Shown here one piece after another: positions 50,099 to 58,518 of a stretch of DNA of 64,000 nucleotides. The DNA lies in NCBI GenBank assembly GCA_036262035.1, contig DATAJS010000003.1, positions 186,001 through 250,000 on the forward strand. Reading direction: 5' to 3'. The first letter of the stretch is position 1. Every line of letters starts with the position of its first letter. A model generated the notes under the pieces. The model was not told the DNA's origin. It ran no database searches and worked only from the letters and a program-made list of their open reading frames with translations. The position numbers were made by a program, and so were the translations under genes. This DNA is from Burkholderiales bacterium (GTDB taxonomy: Bacteria > Pseudomonadota > Gammaproteobacteria > Burkholderiales > SG8-41).

Positions 50099-50297
50099 GC
50101 CGAACATCCATTTCCTGAACGACGCCGCGCGCCTGGTGCTCCTGCTCTGCGACGGCCGCAGCGGGCGCGAGCTGGAGCAAGGCTATTGCGCGGCCATGGG
50201 GCCGCTGATCGGCCGCGCCGCTGCCGCGGCGGAGCTGCGGCGCACGCTGGAAGACCTGCACCGCAAAGGGATCGTCCGCAACACCCAACGCAACTGA
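49935..50297 (+). CDS. PqqD-like peptide-recognition (RRE) protein
   Basis: PqqD-family chaperones bind precursor peptides and deliver them to radical SAM enzymes. The domain reads PNLKHRPIPEMDQYAVFTPD, then IHFLNDAARLVLLLCDGRSG and LEDLHRKGIVRN. Conserved sequence begins before ATG 50067, and the only in-frame start upstream is ATG 49935, giving 120 residues and a 164-bp overlap with the radical SAM gene. Such an overlap is unusual, so 50067 (76 residues) or a frame error near 50020 are alternatives. The role as partner of the preceding enzyme is strongly implied by position. Confidence 0.78.
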   Translation: MRSPVAGLRPTRSAATATAASTYAFSRSGCYAETPNLKHRPIPEMDQYAVFTPDEPNIHFLNDAARLVLLLCDGRSGRELEQGYCAAMGPLIGRAAAAAELRRTLEDLHRKGIVRNTQRN

Positions 50298-50325
50298 CAT
50301 CGACACTCAGGGGAGATCGTACGAC

Positions 50326-50916
50326 ATGGCGACCAAGACCCGAACGAACGAGCGCGCGAACGGCTACGCGACGGCGCACGAGCCCGCGAGCGTGGAAACG
50401 TTTCTGCCGGAAATTCGCTCCGACGTGAAATGGCGGATGACGAAAGGCGCGAAAAAACCGTTCGCCGTACCGAACACCGTAGCGCCGGTGCTCGCAGTGT
50501 GGAATTTCGGCGTGCCGTTCGGCGAGATGGACAGCCTGCACCTGTGGCTGCGTGCGAACGAGATCGCGCTCGCCGGCCAGCTCACCGATGCGATGAAAGG
50601 CGCCAAGGACAAGGTTTACTACCGCGGCACGTACCTGAACGTCGACGCCGGCTCGCCCATGTACCAGACGTGGTGGGAGTACAGCTCCGACGAGGCGCTG
50701 GAGACCGAATCGCCGTGGACGAAGAACAAGATTCCGCGCAACCTGCGCGATCTGATCGTGCAGCTCCGCGCGTTCTGGGTGAGGGACCCCGGGCGCTCCG
50801 AGTCGCGGTTCGGCCTCGCCTCGAATTACGCCAACCTGAAGGACATGAAGGAGAACCCGTTCATGCTCCAGGTGACGGTCGACGCGGCGGCGGCCGTCGC
50901 GAAGCGGCGCGGCTGA
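50326..50916 (+). CDS. Unknown 196-residue protein in radical SAM cluster
   Basis: No family recognised. A polar, Thr/Ala/Glu-rich start (MATKTRTNERANGYATAHEP) is followed by a more hydrophobic, Trp- and Tyr-rich body (FAVPNTVAPVLAVWNFGVPF, YQTWWEYSSDEALETE, LIVQLRAFWVRDPG). No signal peptide or Cys pairs. The leader-plus-core outline would suit a modified protein or a structural partner of the radical SAM/PqqD pair, but it is long for a peptide precursor. AGGGGAGA precedes the start, 28 bp after the PqqD-like gene. Confidence 0.7.
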   Translation: MATKTRTNERANGYATAHEPASVETFLPEIRSDVKWRMTKGAKKPFAVPNTVAPVLAVWNFGVPFGEMDSLHLWLRANEIALAGQLTDAMKGAKDKVYYRGTYLNVDAGSPMYQTWWEYSSDEALETESPWTKNKIPRNLRDLIVQLRAFWVRDPGRSESRFGLASNYANLKDMKENPFMLQVTVDAAAAVAKRRG

Positions 50917-50933
50917 GAGCGCGCCGCTACACC

Positions 50934-51653
50934 ATGGCGGGCTTCCGGATCGAGTGGGATTTCCACAAGCTCGGGCTGTCGGACGACGAGCTCGACCTGC
51001 GCTTCGGCGATGCCGCGAGGCGCTGGTCGAACCTCATCACCGGTTTTCCGAAGAACGATCGCGGCAAACCGGCGTTGAAGTCGCTGAAGATCCGCGTCGA
51101 GATGGCGGATCTCAACGCGGGCAGGAAGAAAAAGGACGACCTGACGCTCGGCCACACCGAGGTGACCGAGTCGCTGCCCAAGGCCGCCGGCCGCGCGGCG
51201 GGCATTCCGACCCGCGCGCTCATGCAGCTCGACAGGAAGCAGTTCCGCACCGCGGTCGAGGATCGTCCCGAGGTCGTGCGCGACCTCATCGCCCACGAGG
51301 TCGGTCACGCGCTCGGTTTCGGCTCGTGCGCGCCGTGCACGCGCCTCATCGAGGATCGGGGACGCAACCGGTTCTTCTTCATCGGCCGCTACGCGATGAA
51401 AGAATACGCGGCGATCGGGGGCAAAGGCGCGGTGCCCCTGGAATCGAGCGGAAACTCGGCGACCGTCGGCAAGCACTGGGACGAGAGCACGCGCGACAAG
51501 AGCCGTCTCGGCCGGATCATGGTGTACGAGCTGATGTCCGGAAACTTCGACTCGGGCGACAACCGGCTCACGCGGCTCACCGCCGCGGCGATGCGCGACC
51601 TGGGCTACGAAGTCGACATGGACGGCGCGGACAGCTATCGCGACGCCGATTAG
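50934..51653 (+). CDS. Leishmanolysin-like (M8-type) metalloprotease
   Basis: 239-residue zinc protease. The zinc helix is HEVGHALGFGSC; a third ligand His is probably in VGKHWDEST, about 60 residues on, and the Met-turn in VYELMSGNFDSG. The HWDE and ELMSG pair is the pattern of leishmanolysin. No signal peptide is seen, so it probably acts in the cytoplasm, unlike most of the family. Only 17 bp separate it from the 196-residue gene, so it is likely the maturation or turnover protease of the radical SAM group. Confidence 0.85.
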   Translation: MAGFRIEWDFHKLGLSDDELDLRFGDAARRWSNLITGFPKNDRGKPALKSLKIRVEMADLNAGRKKKDDLTLGHTEVTESLPKAAGRAAGIPTRALMQLDRKQFRTAVEDRPEVVRDLIAHEVGHALGFGSCAPCTRLIEDRGRNRFFFIGRYAMKEYAAIGGKGAVPLESSGNSATVGKHWDESTRDKSRLGRIMVYELMSGNFDSGDNRLTRLTAAAMRDLGYEVDMDGADSYRDAD

Positions 51654-51660
51654 TCGTACT

Positions 51661-51776
51661 GTGTCATCGCGAGGCTCGCACAGCGAGCCGTGGCGGATCG
51701 CGTGGCGCACGAGCCGTCCCGAGCCCTCGGGATTGCTTCGTCGCCGCGCGAGCGGCTCCTCGCAATGACACAGTAG
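51661..51776. repeat. TCATCGCGAGG / CCTCGCAATGACA dispersed palindromic repeat
   Basis: TGTCATCGCGAGGCTCGCAC..GCGTGGCGCACGAGCC and GGGATTGCTTCGTCGCCGCG..CGGCTCCTCGCAATGACACA form a long pair that fills the gap between the convergent protease and cyclase genes. Same family as 7347, 35467, 39520 and 57513; a role as two-way terminator is possible. Confidence 0.8.
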
Positions 51777-51782
51777 GATTAG

Positions 51783-54700
51783 TCAGCGCAGCGCCAGCAG
51801 CCGCATCGCGTTCTTCACGTCGGGCGTCTCCAAACCCTGATCGAATCCGCTGAGCGCATCCTGCACGAGGCCGCGGCATTCGTCGTGACGCCCCTGCCGC
51901 TGTCGTAGCTCGGCGAGGCTCACCGCCGAGCGCAGCGCCAGCGACTGCGCGCCCTGTCTCTTCGCGATCGCGAGCGCTTCCGAGAAGCACGCGGCGGCCG
52001 CGGCTTCGTCGGCGTCGCGCGCGAGCACGAGCTCGCCCTTGAGGCGATGGATCTCGGCGGCGCAGAAATAGCCGTCGCCGAGCTGCGGGCTCTCCAGCGC
52101 GCGCAGCGTGCAGTCGAGCGCTTCCTTCGTTCTGCCCGCTCTGGAATAAGTCTCGCCGAGCAGCGCCAGCGACGACGGCACGAAGAGGAGCGCGCCGGTA
52201 TCGCGGTACATGTCGAGCCCCGCCTGCATCTTCGCCACGCCGTCTTCGAGCGCCCCACCCGCGGCGAGCGCCCAGCCTTCGAGCACCGAGCCCCAGGCGA
52301 TCCAGTACGGGAAGTCGTGCTCGTGGGCGAGCGCCACGACCTCGGTCGCCAGCGCGAGCGTCGGCTCGCGCTCGCCGCGGCACTGGTGCACCGCCGCCGA
52401 CATGCACAGCGCGTAGGCGAGCGTGAGCGGCCAGCCGAGCGCGCGCGCCTCCCTGAGACTGGCGCGGCTGTGCTCGATCGCGTCGTCGGGCGCGCCGGCG
52501 TACCACTCCACCAGCGCGCTGTTCACCGCGCCGATCACCCACGGATGCGCGCCATGGACGCGGGCATGCTCGTGGGCTGGGAGCTGCTGCGCCAGCGCGA
52601 GCGCCTGCGCGAGATGGCGCCGGCCGCCCGCGAGCTCGCCCTGGCAGAAGAGACACCAGCCGAGCCTGCGGTGCGCCTGCGACAGCCACACGCGATCGTC
52701 GCGGCGCTGCGCGAGATCGAGCAGGCGCTGAGAGAGACCGCGCGCGGTCGCGAGCGGCCCGCGCACCTGGTAGAACGACGCGAGCCCGGAGAGCGCGGTG
52801 AAGAGACCGCCTTCGTCGCCGCTCTCCTCGCACAGCGCGACGGCGCGGTCGTAGGTCTGCTCGACCTCGGTGGACGCGTAGCCGCGCGTCGCGCTGAGCG
52901 CCGGACCGAGCGAGAGCAGGCATTCCGCCTCGCGTCCGGCGCGATCGGCGCCCGGCGGCAGCGCCGCGATCTGCGACAGCGCGCGCTGAAGGTGCGCCAC
53001 CGCTTCGGTGTCGGCCGACGCATCGAGCGCGCGCTTGCCCGCTTGCTGCCAGTAACGGATCGCCTGTTCGACCAGGCCGCCCTGCTCGCAGTGCTGCGCG
53101 GCGAGCTCGGGATGGGCGCGCACGATCTCGGGAAAGCCGTCGATGAGCGCGCTCGCGGTCGCACGGTGGTACTCGGCGCGCTTGGTTCGCAGCAGCGACT
53201 GGTACGCGGCGTCCTGGATGAGCGCGTGCTTGAAGCTGTAGCTCGCATTCGGCGCCGCGCCGCGCTGATACAGGAGCTCGGCGTCGACGAGGCCGCGCAG
53301 CGCCTCCTTGAGCTCCGCCTCGCCGAGCTGCGAGACCGTCTGCACCAGCCGATAGCTGAACTCGCGCCCGATCACCGCAGCGAGCTGTGCGACCGCCTTC
53401 GCCGGGCCGAGGCGGTCGAGGCGCGCGACGAGCGAGCCGCGCAGCGTCGCCGGTATCGATCCGGTCGGCAGGGCTTCGACCGCCTGCTGCTGCGCGAGCG
53501 TGCCGGCTTCGACGACCATCTTGGTCAGCTCTTCGAGGAAGAGCGGCACGCCGTCGGTGCGCGCGATCACCTGGTCGAGCAGTTGCGGCGGAAGCTCGCG
53601 GCGCTGCACGAGGTGGCGGACGAGCTCGCGCGCATCGGCGCCCGACAGCCGCGTGAGCGTCATGTGATTGACGAGCGAGCGGTTCGACCACGGCGGCGCG
53701 AAGCCGGGGCGGAAGGTCGCGAGCAGCAGCATCGGTACCGACGGCAGCTGGTCGACGATCATCGTGATGAGCTCGAGCGTCGACGCGTCGGCCCAGTGCA
53801 GGTCCTCGACGATGAGCGCGAGCGGTCGTGCGCTCGCCTCGGCGAGCAGCCATGCGAGCAGGCACTCGAGCAGCCGGTCGCGCTGCTGGCGTGGCGTGAG
53901 ATCCGGTTTCGGCGTGTCGGGCGCCGCGAGCGACATGAGCGACGCGAGCAGCGGCAACGCGTCGGGATCGCCGAGGGCGCGCGTCGCGAACGCCTGCTCG
54001 AGCTTGCGCAGCCCGGCACGTGCGTCCGCCGGGTTCAGCCGAAGCTCGCGCTGGAGCAGGTCGGTGACGGGATACAGCGCGGTGTTCGAGAACTGCGGCA
54101 TGCAGTGCGTGACCAGCGTCGTCCCGCCGGCTTCGGCGATGCCGGTGAGGAACGCGTGCAGCAGCCGCGATTTGCCGATGCCGGGATCGCCGCTGATGAG
54201 CTGGGCGCGGCCGGGGCCGTCCTGCACGCCGTCCCACTGCTTCGACAGGAAAGCGAGCTCTTCGGCGCGGCCGAGCAGCGGCGATCCGCTGCGCGTCTGG
54301 AAGAGCGCTGCGTGGCGCCAGTCCCGGCGCTCGCCGATCACCCGGAAGACGGTGAGCGGCTCCTCGATGCCCTTCGCCGCGATCTCCCGTCCGGGCTCGC
54401 AGTCGAAGACGTGATCGACGAGGTCGTGGGTGACGCGGCCGATCAGGACCTCGCCGGGACCGGCCGCGTCGCGGATGCGCGCGGCGATGTTCGGCGCTTC
54501 CCCGGTGACCGCGGACTCGCGCGCGGCATGCTCGCCGAGCTCGCCGATGACCACTTCGCCGGTCGCGATGCCGATGTGCACTTCGATCGTGGGCCCGAGG
54601 CGCTTCTCGACCGCTTCGGACACCTGCGCGGTTGCGTCGAGCACGGCGAGGCCCGCGCTGACCGCGCGCACCGCGTCGTCCTCGTGCGCGTTCGGATAGC

Positions 54701-55100
54701 CGAAGTAGGCGAGCAGGCCGTCGCCGAGCAGCCGCGCGACGCAGCCTTCGACGCGCTCGATCTCCTTTGTCCACAGCGCGAAGCAGTGGTCGACGATCTC
54801 GCGCAGGTCTTCCGCGTCCACGCGCCGCGACAGCGCGGTCGAGCCGACGAGATCGCAGTACATGATGGCGATCTGGCGGCGCTCGGGCTGCGGCGCAGTC
54901 GTGTAAGAAGAAGTGGGTTGGAGCGCCGCTGCCGGAGGCGGCTCAGTCGCGATGAGCGCCGTGCCGCACCCGCCGCAGTAGCGATGGCCGGGCGGATTGA
55001 CGAAGCCGCAAGGGCAGGTGATCCCGAGCGCCTTGCCGCAGCCGCCGCAGAACTTCGCATCTCGTGCCGCGATCTCGAATCCGCAATACGGACAGTGCAT
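51783..55100 (-). CDS. Zinc-ribbon / class III adenylate cyclase / AAA-type ATPase / TPR regulator
   Basis: 1105-residue multidomain regulator. Two zinc ribbons open it (MHCPYCGFEIAARDAKFCGG; CPCGFVNPPGHRYCGGCG), followed by a class III cyclase domain (about 70-240: IMYCDLVGSTALSRRVDAED, GDGLLAYFGYP, GEVVIGELG), a predicted ATPase (Walker A GDPGIGKSR near residue 320, Walker B-like LALIVEDLHWAD), and long TPR-like helical repeats (about 670-1100). Cyclase metal Asp residues are present. Such proteins are presumed signalling ATPases with LuxR-like STAND logic. ATG 55100 begins at the first zinc ribbon. Confidence 0.9.
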   Translation of the reverse strand: MHCPYCGFEIAARDAKFCGGCGKALGITCPCGFVNPPGHRYCGGCGTALIATEPPPAAALQPTSSYTTAPQPERRQIAIMYCDLVGSTALSRRVDAEDLREIVDHCFALWTKEIERVEGCVARLLGDGLLAYFGYPNAHEDDAVRAVSAGLAVLDATAQVSEAVEKRLGPTIEVHIGIATGEVVIGELGEHAARESAVTGEAPNIAARIRDAAGPGEVLIGRVTHDLVDHVFDCEPGREIAAKGIEEPLTVFRVIGERRDWRHAALFQTRSGSPLLGRAEELAFLSKQWDGVQDGPGRAQLISGDPGIGKSRLLHAFLTGIAEAGGTTLVTHCMPQFSNTALYPVTDLLQRELRLNPADARAGLRKLEQAFATRALGDPDALPLLASLMSLAAPDTPKPDLTPRQQRDRLLECLLAWLLAEASARPLALIVEDLHWADASTLELITMIVDQLPSVPMLLLATFRPGFAPPWSNRSLVNHMTLTRLSGADARELVRHLVQRRELPPQLLDQVIARTDGVPLFLEELTKMVVEAGTLAQQQAVEALPTGSIPATLRGSLVARLDRLGPAKAVAQLAAVIGREFSYRLVQTVSQLGEAELKEALRGLVDAELLYQRGAAPNASYSFKHALIQDAAYQSLLRTKRAEYHRATASALIDGFPEIVRAHPELAAQHCEQGGLVEQAIRYWQQAGKRALDASADTEAVAHLQRALSQIAALPPGADRAGREAECLLSLGPALSATRGYASTEVEQTYDRAVALCEESGDEGGLFTALSGLASFYQVRGPLATARGLSQRLLDLAQRRDDRVWLSQAHRRLGWCLFCQGELAGGRRHLAQALALAQQLPAHEHARVHGAHPWVIGAVNSALVEWYAGAPDDAIEHSRASLREARALGWPLTLAYALCMSAAVHQCRGEREPTLALATEVVALAHEHDFPYWIAWGSVLEGWALAAGGALEDGVAKMQAGLDMYRDTGALLFVPSSLALLGETYSRAGRTKEALDCTLRALESPQLGDGYFCAAEIHRLKGELVLARDADEAAAAACFSEALAIAKRQGAQSLALRSAVSLAELRQRQGRHDECRGLVQDALSGFDQGLETPDVKNAMRLLALR

Positions 55101-55138
55101 GCCGCGCCAATAGCCTGAAGCGTCGGGCGATGATAACG

Positions 55139-55696
55139 CTATATGACGGGCCCGGTTCCGAAGAGCGCCGGGTGCACGCGCATCGTCACGTACGCGAGCG
55201 CGACACCGCCGGCGATCGCCATGACGTCGTACTTCCACGCGGGGACGAAGGCTTTGACGGCACGACGCCGGATCGCCGAGGCGAGCGCGACGACCGAATA
55301 CGCGGCGAAGCTGCCGAAGAGCACCGTGCCGGTGAGATCGCCGTTCGCCAGCAGATGGGTGAGCGACCAGATCAGCAGCCCGAGCAGCATCGGGTGCCTG
55401 AGCCCGCTGCGCACGTGGCCCCGCATGTTGGCTGCGGCGAAGAGAACGAAAGCGAGGGTGACCGCGAGCGGCGCCGCGCTGCGTGCCGTGGCCCACGGTG
55501 TGAAGATCTGCACGCGGTCGGGACGCAGGTGATAGCCGACCATGATGAGGATGAGGCCGACCGCCGCGACGGCCGCGAACAGGCCGCGATAAGGCTTGTC
55601 GCCGAGGCGCGCGACGAGCCGCGCGCGCAAAGCCGTCGCCACCGGCACCAGGTGTATGCCGATGAAAAGCACCAGGCCGACGATCATGAGGGTCAT
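55139..55696 (-). CDS. NnrU-like membrane protein
   Basis: 185-residue integral membrane protein with about five helices: MTLMIVGLVLFIGIHLVPVA, then FAAVAAVGLILIMVGYH, AAPLAVTLAFVLFAAANMRG, HPMLLGLLIWSLTHLLANGD and VMAIAGGVALAYVTM. The R-HPM-LLG-L-W-HLLANGD stretch is the NnrU/NnrU-like hallmark. NnrU proteins are linked to nitric-oxide and nitrite metabolism, but no nir or nor genes are nearby, so the role is open. GAGGA before ATG 55696 fixes the start; the frame is open farther upstream. Divergent from the atypical Bug gene. Confidence 0.9.
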   Translation of the reverse strand: MTLMIVGLVLFIGIHLVPVATALRARLVARLGDKPYRGLFAAVAAVGLILIMVGYHLRPDRVQIFTPWATARSAAPLAVTLAFVLFAAANMRGHVRSGLRHPMLLGLLIWSLTHLLANGDLTGTVLFGSFAAYSVVALASAIRRRAVKAFVPAWKYDVMAIAGGVALAYVTMRVHPALFGTGPVI

Positions 55697-55749
55697 ACGG
55701 GTGTCCTCAGGCGTTGTGAATTCCGGCGCACACGCCGTATGGTAGCGCG

Positions 55750-56667
55750 GTGAAAACCGTCCGATCGGTGTTCGTGCTGGCGACGCTGCTGCAATCGTGC
55801 GCTTACGCGGCGACGGCCTCGCGCGAGCTCGTGCATCCGTTTCCGCCGGGCGGCCCGGCGGAAGTCGTCGGCGCGACGCGGGCGAGCCGTACGCTGCGTG
55901 CGATGCAGCGCTACGCCGCACCCGCGTTCACCGACGTGCTCGCGATGCACGTCGCGCAAACGCTGCGGGAGGACCGTTCCGAGCCGGTTACGGTGACGCG
56001 GCAGCACAGGCGCGGCGGCAGCGCGGCGGCTCTGGCCGTCGCCAGCTCGCCGCCGGACGGCCGCACTCTGCTGCTCGCGACGGTGCCGGCGACGCCGGTG
56101 CGCGCTCAGGCGGGCATACCGGAGCGGGTGGAGCGGATCGCGGCCGTCGGCCGGATGCCGTATGTGTGGGTGTCGCAGAGCGGGACGCACGATCTCGCGG
56201 GGTTGCTGCGTGGAGGCACGACGCGATTGCTCGTCGGCCATCCGGGGGAGCGCACGGCCGCGTACCGGCCCCTCGCGCGCCTGCGCTCGGATCCGGTGAT
56301 CGCGCTCGAGCCCGTCGCCTACAACGGCGGCATCGCCGCGCTCAATGCGCTCGCGGGGGCACAGGTGGCCGCGGCGCTGGTGCCGCTCCCGGCGGTGCTG
56401 CCTTATGCGTCGGGACAGATCCGCTTCCTCGCGATCGCCGACCGGGAGCGCTATGCGAGCCTCCCCGACGTACCGACGACGCGCGAAGCGGGTCTACAGG
56501 ATGCGGAAGCGGTCGTCGCTTTCGCGGTATTCGCGCCGCCGGCCACGCCGGCGGCGCTCGTACGTCCCGTCGCCGCCGCGTTGTCACGCGTGGCCGAAAC
56601 GCCGGGGGCGCGAGCGCTCTTTCTCGATTACGGCGTGCGCCTGGAATACAGCGCAGCCGGCCGTTAG
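55750..56667 (+). CDS. Divergent Bug/TctC-like receptor
   Basis: 305-residue exported protein (signal MKTVRSVFVLATLLQSCAYA) that keeps the Bug scaffold in its C-terminal half (IAALNALAGAQVAAALVPLP, ADRERYASLPDVPTTREAG, FAPPATPAALVRPVAAALSR) but has lost the canonical VDNRxGAGG loop (here TVTRQHRRGGSAAA) and has PFPPGGPAEVVG where APGGxxD is expected. Ligand chemistry must differ or binding is lost. GTG 55750 has no clear ribosome site. Overlaps the convergent YCII gene by 4 bp. Confidence 0.75.
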   Translation: MKTVRSVFVLATLLQSCAYAATASRELVHPFPPGGPAEVVGATRASRTLRAMQRYAAPAFTDVLAMHVAQTLREDRSEPVTVTRQHRRGGSAAALAVASSPPDGRTLLLATVPATPVRAQAGIPERVERIAAVGRMPYVWVSQSGTHDLAGLLRGGTTRLLVGHPGERTAAYRPLARLRSDPVIALEPVAYNGGIAALNALAGAQVAAALVPLPAVLPYASGQIRFLAIADRERYASLPDVPTTREAGLQDAEAVVAFAVFAPPATPAALVRPVAAALSRVAETPGARALFLDYGVRLEYSAAGR

Positions 56668-57065
56668 CCCATGGCGGCCGTGCGCTCGCGCTCGTTGAAC
56701 GCGGCGCCGGGCGTGGTGGAAAAGTCCAGCGGGCGCACTTCGATCGTGCCGCCGACCGGCAGCGTCGGGATGCGCGCGGCGAGCGCCAGCGCTTCGTCGA
56801 GGTCCTGGCACTCGACGACGTGATAGCCGCCGAGCTGCTCGCGCGTCTCGGCGTAAGGCCCGTCGGTGATGAACGGCTTGCCGTTCTTCACCCGCACGGT
56901 GGTCGAAGCCGCGCTGGGCTTGAGCTTGCCCCCGGCGAGGTACTGGCCTTGGGCGGTCAGGGCGTCCACCCACGCGCCGTAGTCGCGCATGACGCGATCG
57001 CGCGCCTCGCCCGGAATCGCGTTCCACGCCTGCTCTTCGAAACAGCACATGAAGAGGTATTGCAT
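56664..57065 (-). CDS. YCII/DGPF-domain protein
   Basis: 133-residue YCII-related protein: MQYLFMCCFEEQAW at the start and the hallmark TDGPYAETREQLGGYHVVEC in the middle, ending with RTAAMG. DGPF proteins are the usual genomic companions of ECF42 sigma factors. Last gene of a same-strand run (sigma factor, MoaD-like, BNR, two YCII, VOC, YCII). The catalytic role of the family is not established. Confidence 0.92.
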   Translation of the reverse strand: MQYLFMCCFEEQAWNAIPGEARDRVMRDYGAWVDALTAQGQYLAGGKLKPSAASTTVRVKNGKPFITDGPYAETREQLGGYHVVECQDLDEALALAARIPTLPVGGTIEVRPLDFSTTPGAAFNERERTAAMG

Positions 57066-57075
57066 CGCGATCTCC

Positions 57076-57498
57076 TTATTTTCCGCTCGACTCGACGATG
57101 ACCATCCACATCACGCCGAACTTGTCGGTCACCATGCCGAAGCTCGAGGCGAAGAAGGTCTTGATCAGCGGCTGCATCACCTGGCCGCCTTGCGACAGCG
57201 CGGAGAAGAGCGTCTGCGCCTCGGCGTCGGTCCCGGGCGAGAGCGACAGCGCGAAGCCCTTGAAATCGGGCTTGCCGCTGCACATGCCGTCGGAGGCCAT
57301 CACGAGCGTCTCGCCGACGCGGAACGAGGAGTGCATGACCTTGTCGCCGGAATTGGGCGGCGTGCAGCCTTCCTTCGGCGGCTCGGGGCTGTCCTTGTAG
57401 CGCATGAGCATCTGCACCTCGGCGCCGATCGCCTGCTTGTAGAACTCGAGCGCTTCCTCTGTGCGCCCTTCGAAAAAAAGGTAGGACTCTACTTTCAT
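57076..57498 (-). CDS. VOC-family protein (PhnB-like)
   Basis: 140-residue VOC protein of the PhnB/3-demethylubiquinone-methyltransferase-like group: MKVESYLFFEGRTEEALEFY, then HSSFRVGETLVMASDGM, and KFGVMWMVIVESSGK. The metal-ligand positions of true glyoxalases are mostly absent, as is typical of the PhnB-like branch. Embedded between YCII genes of the ECF42 locus, as such VOC genes often are. 10 bp from the YCII gene that follows. Confidence 0.9.
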   Translation of the reverse strand: MKVESYLFFEGRTEEALEFYKQAIGAEVQMLMRYKDSPEPPKEGCTPPNSGDKVMHSSFRVGETLVMASDGMCSGKPDFKGFALSLSPGTDAEAQTLFSALSQGGQVMQPLIKTFFASSFGMVTDKFGVMWMVIVESSGK

Positions 57499-57512
57499 CG
57501 CGGTCTCCTGAA

Positions 57513-57610
57513 TTCGTCATCGCGAGGCGCCGAAGGCGCCGTGGCGATCCCGCATTGCGTTACGAGCGTCTCGGGATTGCTTCGTCGCTGCCGCTCCTCG
57601 CAATGACCGT
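57513..57610. repeat. GTCATCGCGAGGCGCC / GCTTCGTCGC dispersed palindromic repeat
   Basis: GTCATCGCGAGGCGCCGAAG..GTGGCGATCCCGCATTGC and CGGGATTGCTTCGTCGCTGC..GCTCCTCGCAATGACCG, between two genes of the ECF42 run. Unlike most copies it separates genes transcribed in one direction, so read-through or attenuation at this point would split the operon. Same family as 7347 and 51661. Confidence 0.8.
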
Positions 57611-57613
57611 TGG

Positions 57614-58036
57614 TCATTTGTTCGAGATCTTCGCGCGCAGGCGCTCTTCCTGCTCGCGCAGCTCGGGCGTGAACTCGGCGCCGAAGTCATCGGCCTCGAA
57701 AACCTGCCTGAGCTCGATCTCGGATTCGCCGGGCATCGGGTTCGGGCAGCGTTTCAGCCACTCGATCGCCTCTTCCTTCGACTTCACCTGCCACAGCCAG
57801 AATCCCGCGATGAGCTCCTTGGTCTCGGGGAACGGGCCGTCGATGACGGTGCGCTTGTCCCCCGAGAAACGCACGCGCGCGCCCTTGGAGCTCGGGTGCA
57901 GCCCCTCGCCGGCGAGCATGATGCCGGCGTTGACCAGCTCTTCATTGTACTGGCCCATCGCGGCGAGGAGCTTCTCGTCGGGCATCACGCCCGCTTCGGA
58001 ATCCTTCGTCGCTTTCACGATCACCATGAACCGCAT
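57614..58036 (-). CDS. YCII/DGPF-domain protein
   Basis: 140-residue YCII protein: MRFMVIVKATKDSEAGVMPD at the N-terminus, the hallmark VIDGPFPETKELIAGFWLWQ at about 70-90, and a basic, Glu-rich C-terminus. AAGGAG 6 bases before ATG 58036 fixes the start. Second of three DGPF proteins in the ECF42 locus. Confidence 0.92.
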   Translation of the reverse strand: MRFMVIVKATKDSEAGVMPDEKLLAAMGQYNEELVNAGIMLAGEGLHPSSKGARVRFSGDKRTVIDGPFPETKELIAGFWLWQVKSKEEAIEWLKRCPNPMPGESEIELRQVFEADDFGAEFTPELREQEERLRAKISNK

Positions 58037-58067
58037 CTTCGTCTCCTTGTTTGTGCGAGGCTGTTGC

Positions 58068-58457
58068 TCACTCACCAGTCGAACGGCGCCGCGCAATTTC
58101 GACATATTCCTGCAGAGGGCGAATCGCGCGCACTTCGATCGAACCCACACGAGCGGGCGGAATGCGTTCCGCGATACGAATCGCGTCGTTGAGGTCGCGT
58201 GCGTCGACGAGGAAGAAGCCGCCGAGCTGCTCCTTGGTCTCGGCGAAAGGCCCGTCGGTCGTCGTCGCTTTGCCGTTGCGCACCCGCACCGTGACCGCGG
58301 TATTCACCGGGTGCAGCGGCTCGGCGGCGATGTAGTGGTTCGAGCGCTTGAGCTCTTCGATGTATTCGACGCTGTCGTTCACGAGCTCCGAGAATTCGGC
58401 GGCCGGCAGCGCGTCCCGCTTCGTTTCCTCGATGTAGACCAGGCACAGATATTTCAC
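58068..58457 (-). CDS. YCII/DGPF-domain protein
   Basis: 129-residue YCII protein: MKYLCLVYIEETKRDALPA at the start and TTTDGPFAETKEQLGGFFLV at about 65-85, the exact DGPF word that names the family. It is nearest to the sigma factor of the three YCII genes. GGAG upstream. Function unknown beyond its link to ECF42 regulation. Confidence 0.93.
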   Translation of the reverse strand: MKYLCLVYIEETKRDALPAAEFSELVNDSVEYIEELKRSNHYIAAEPLHPVNTAVTVRVRNGKATTTDGPFAETKEQLGGFFLVDARDLNDAIRIAERIPPARVGSIEVRAIRPLQEYVEIARRRSTGE

Positions 58458-58518
58458 ACCGCTCCTCCGCTTCGCTTCGGGCGCAAAGGCCCGCTTATGC
58501 GCCTGCCGGCGCTACGTC

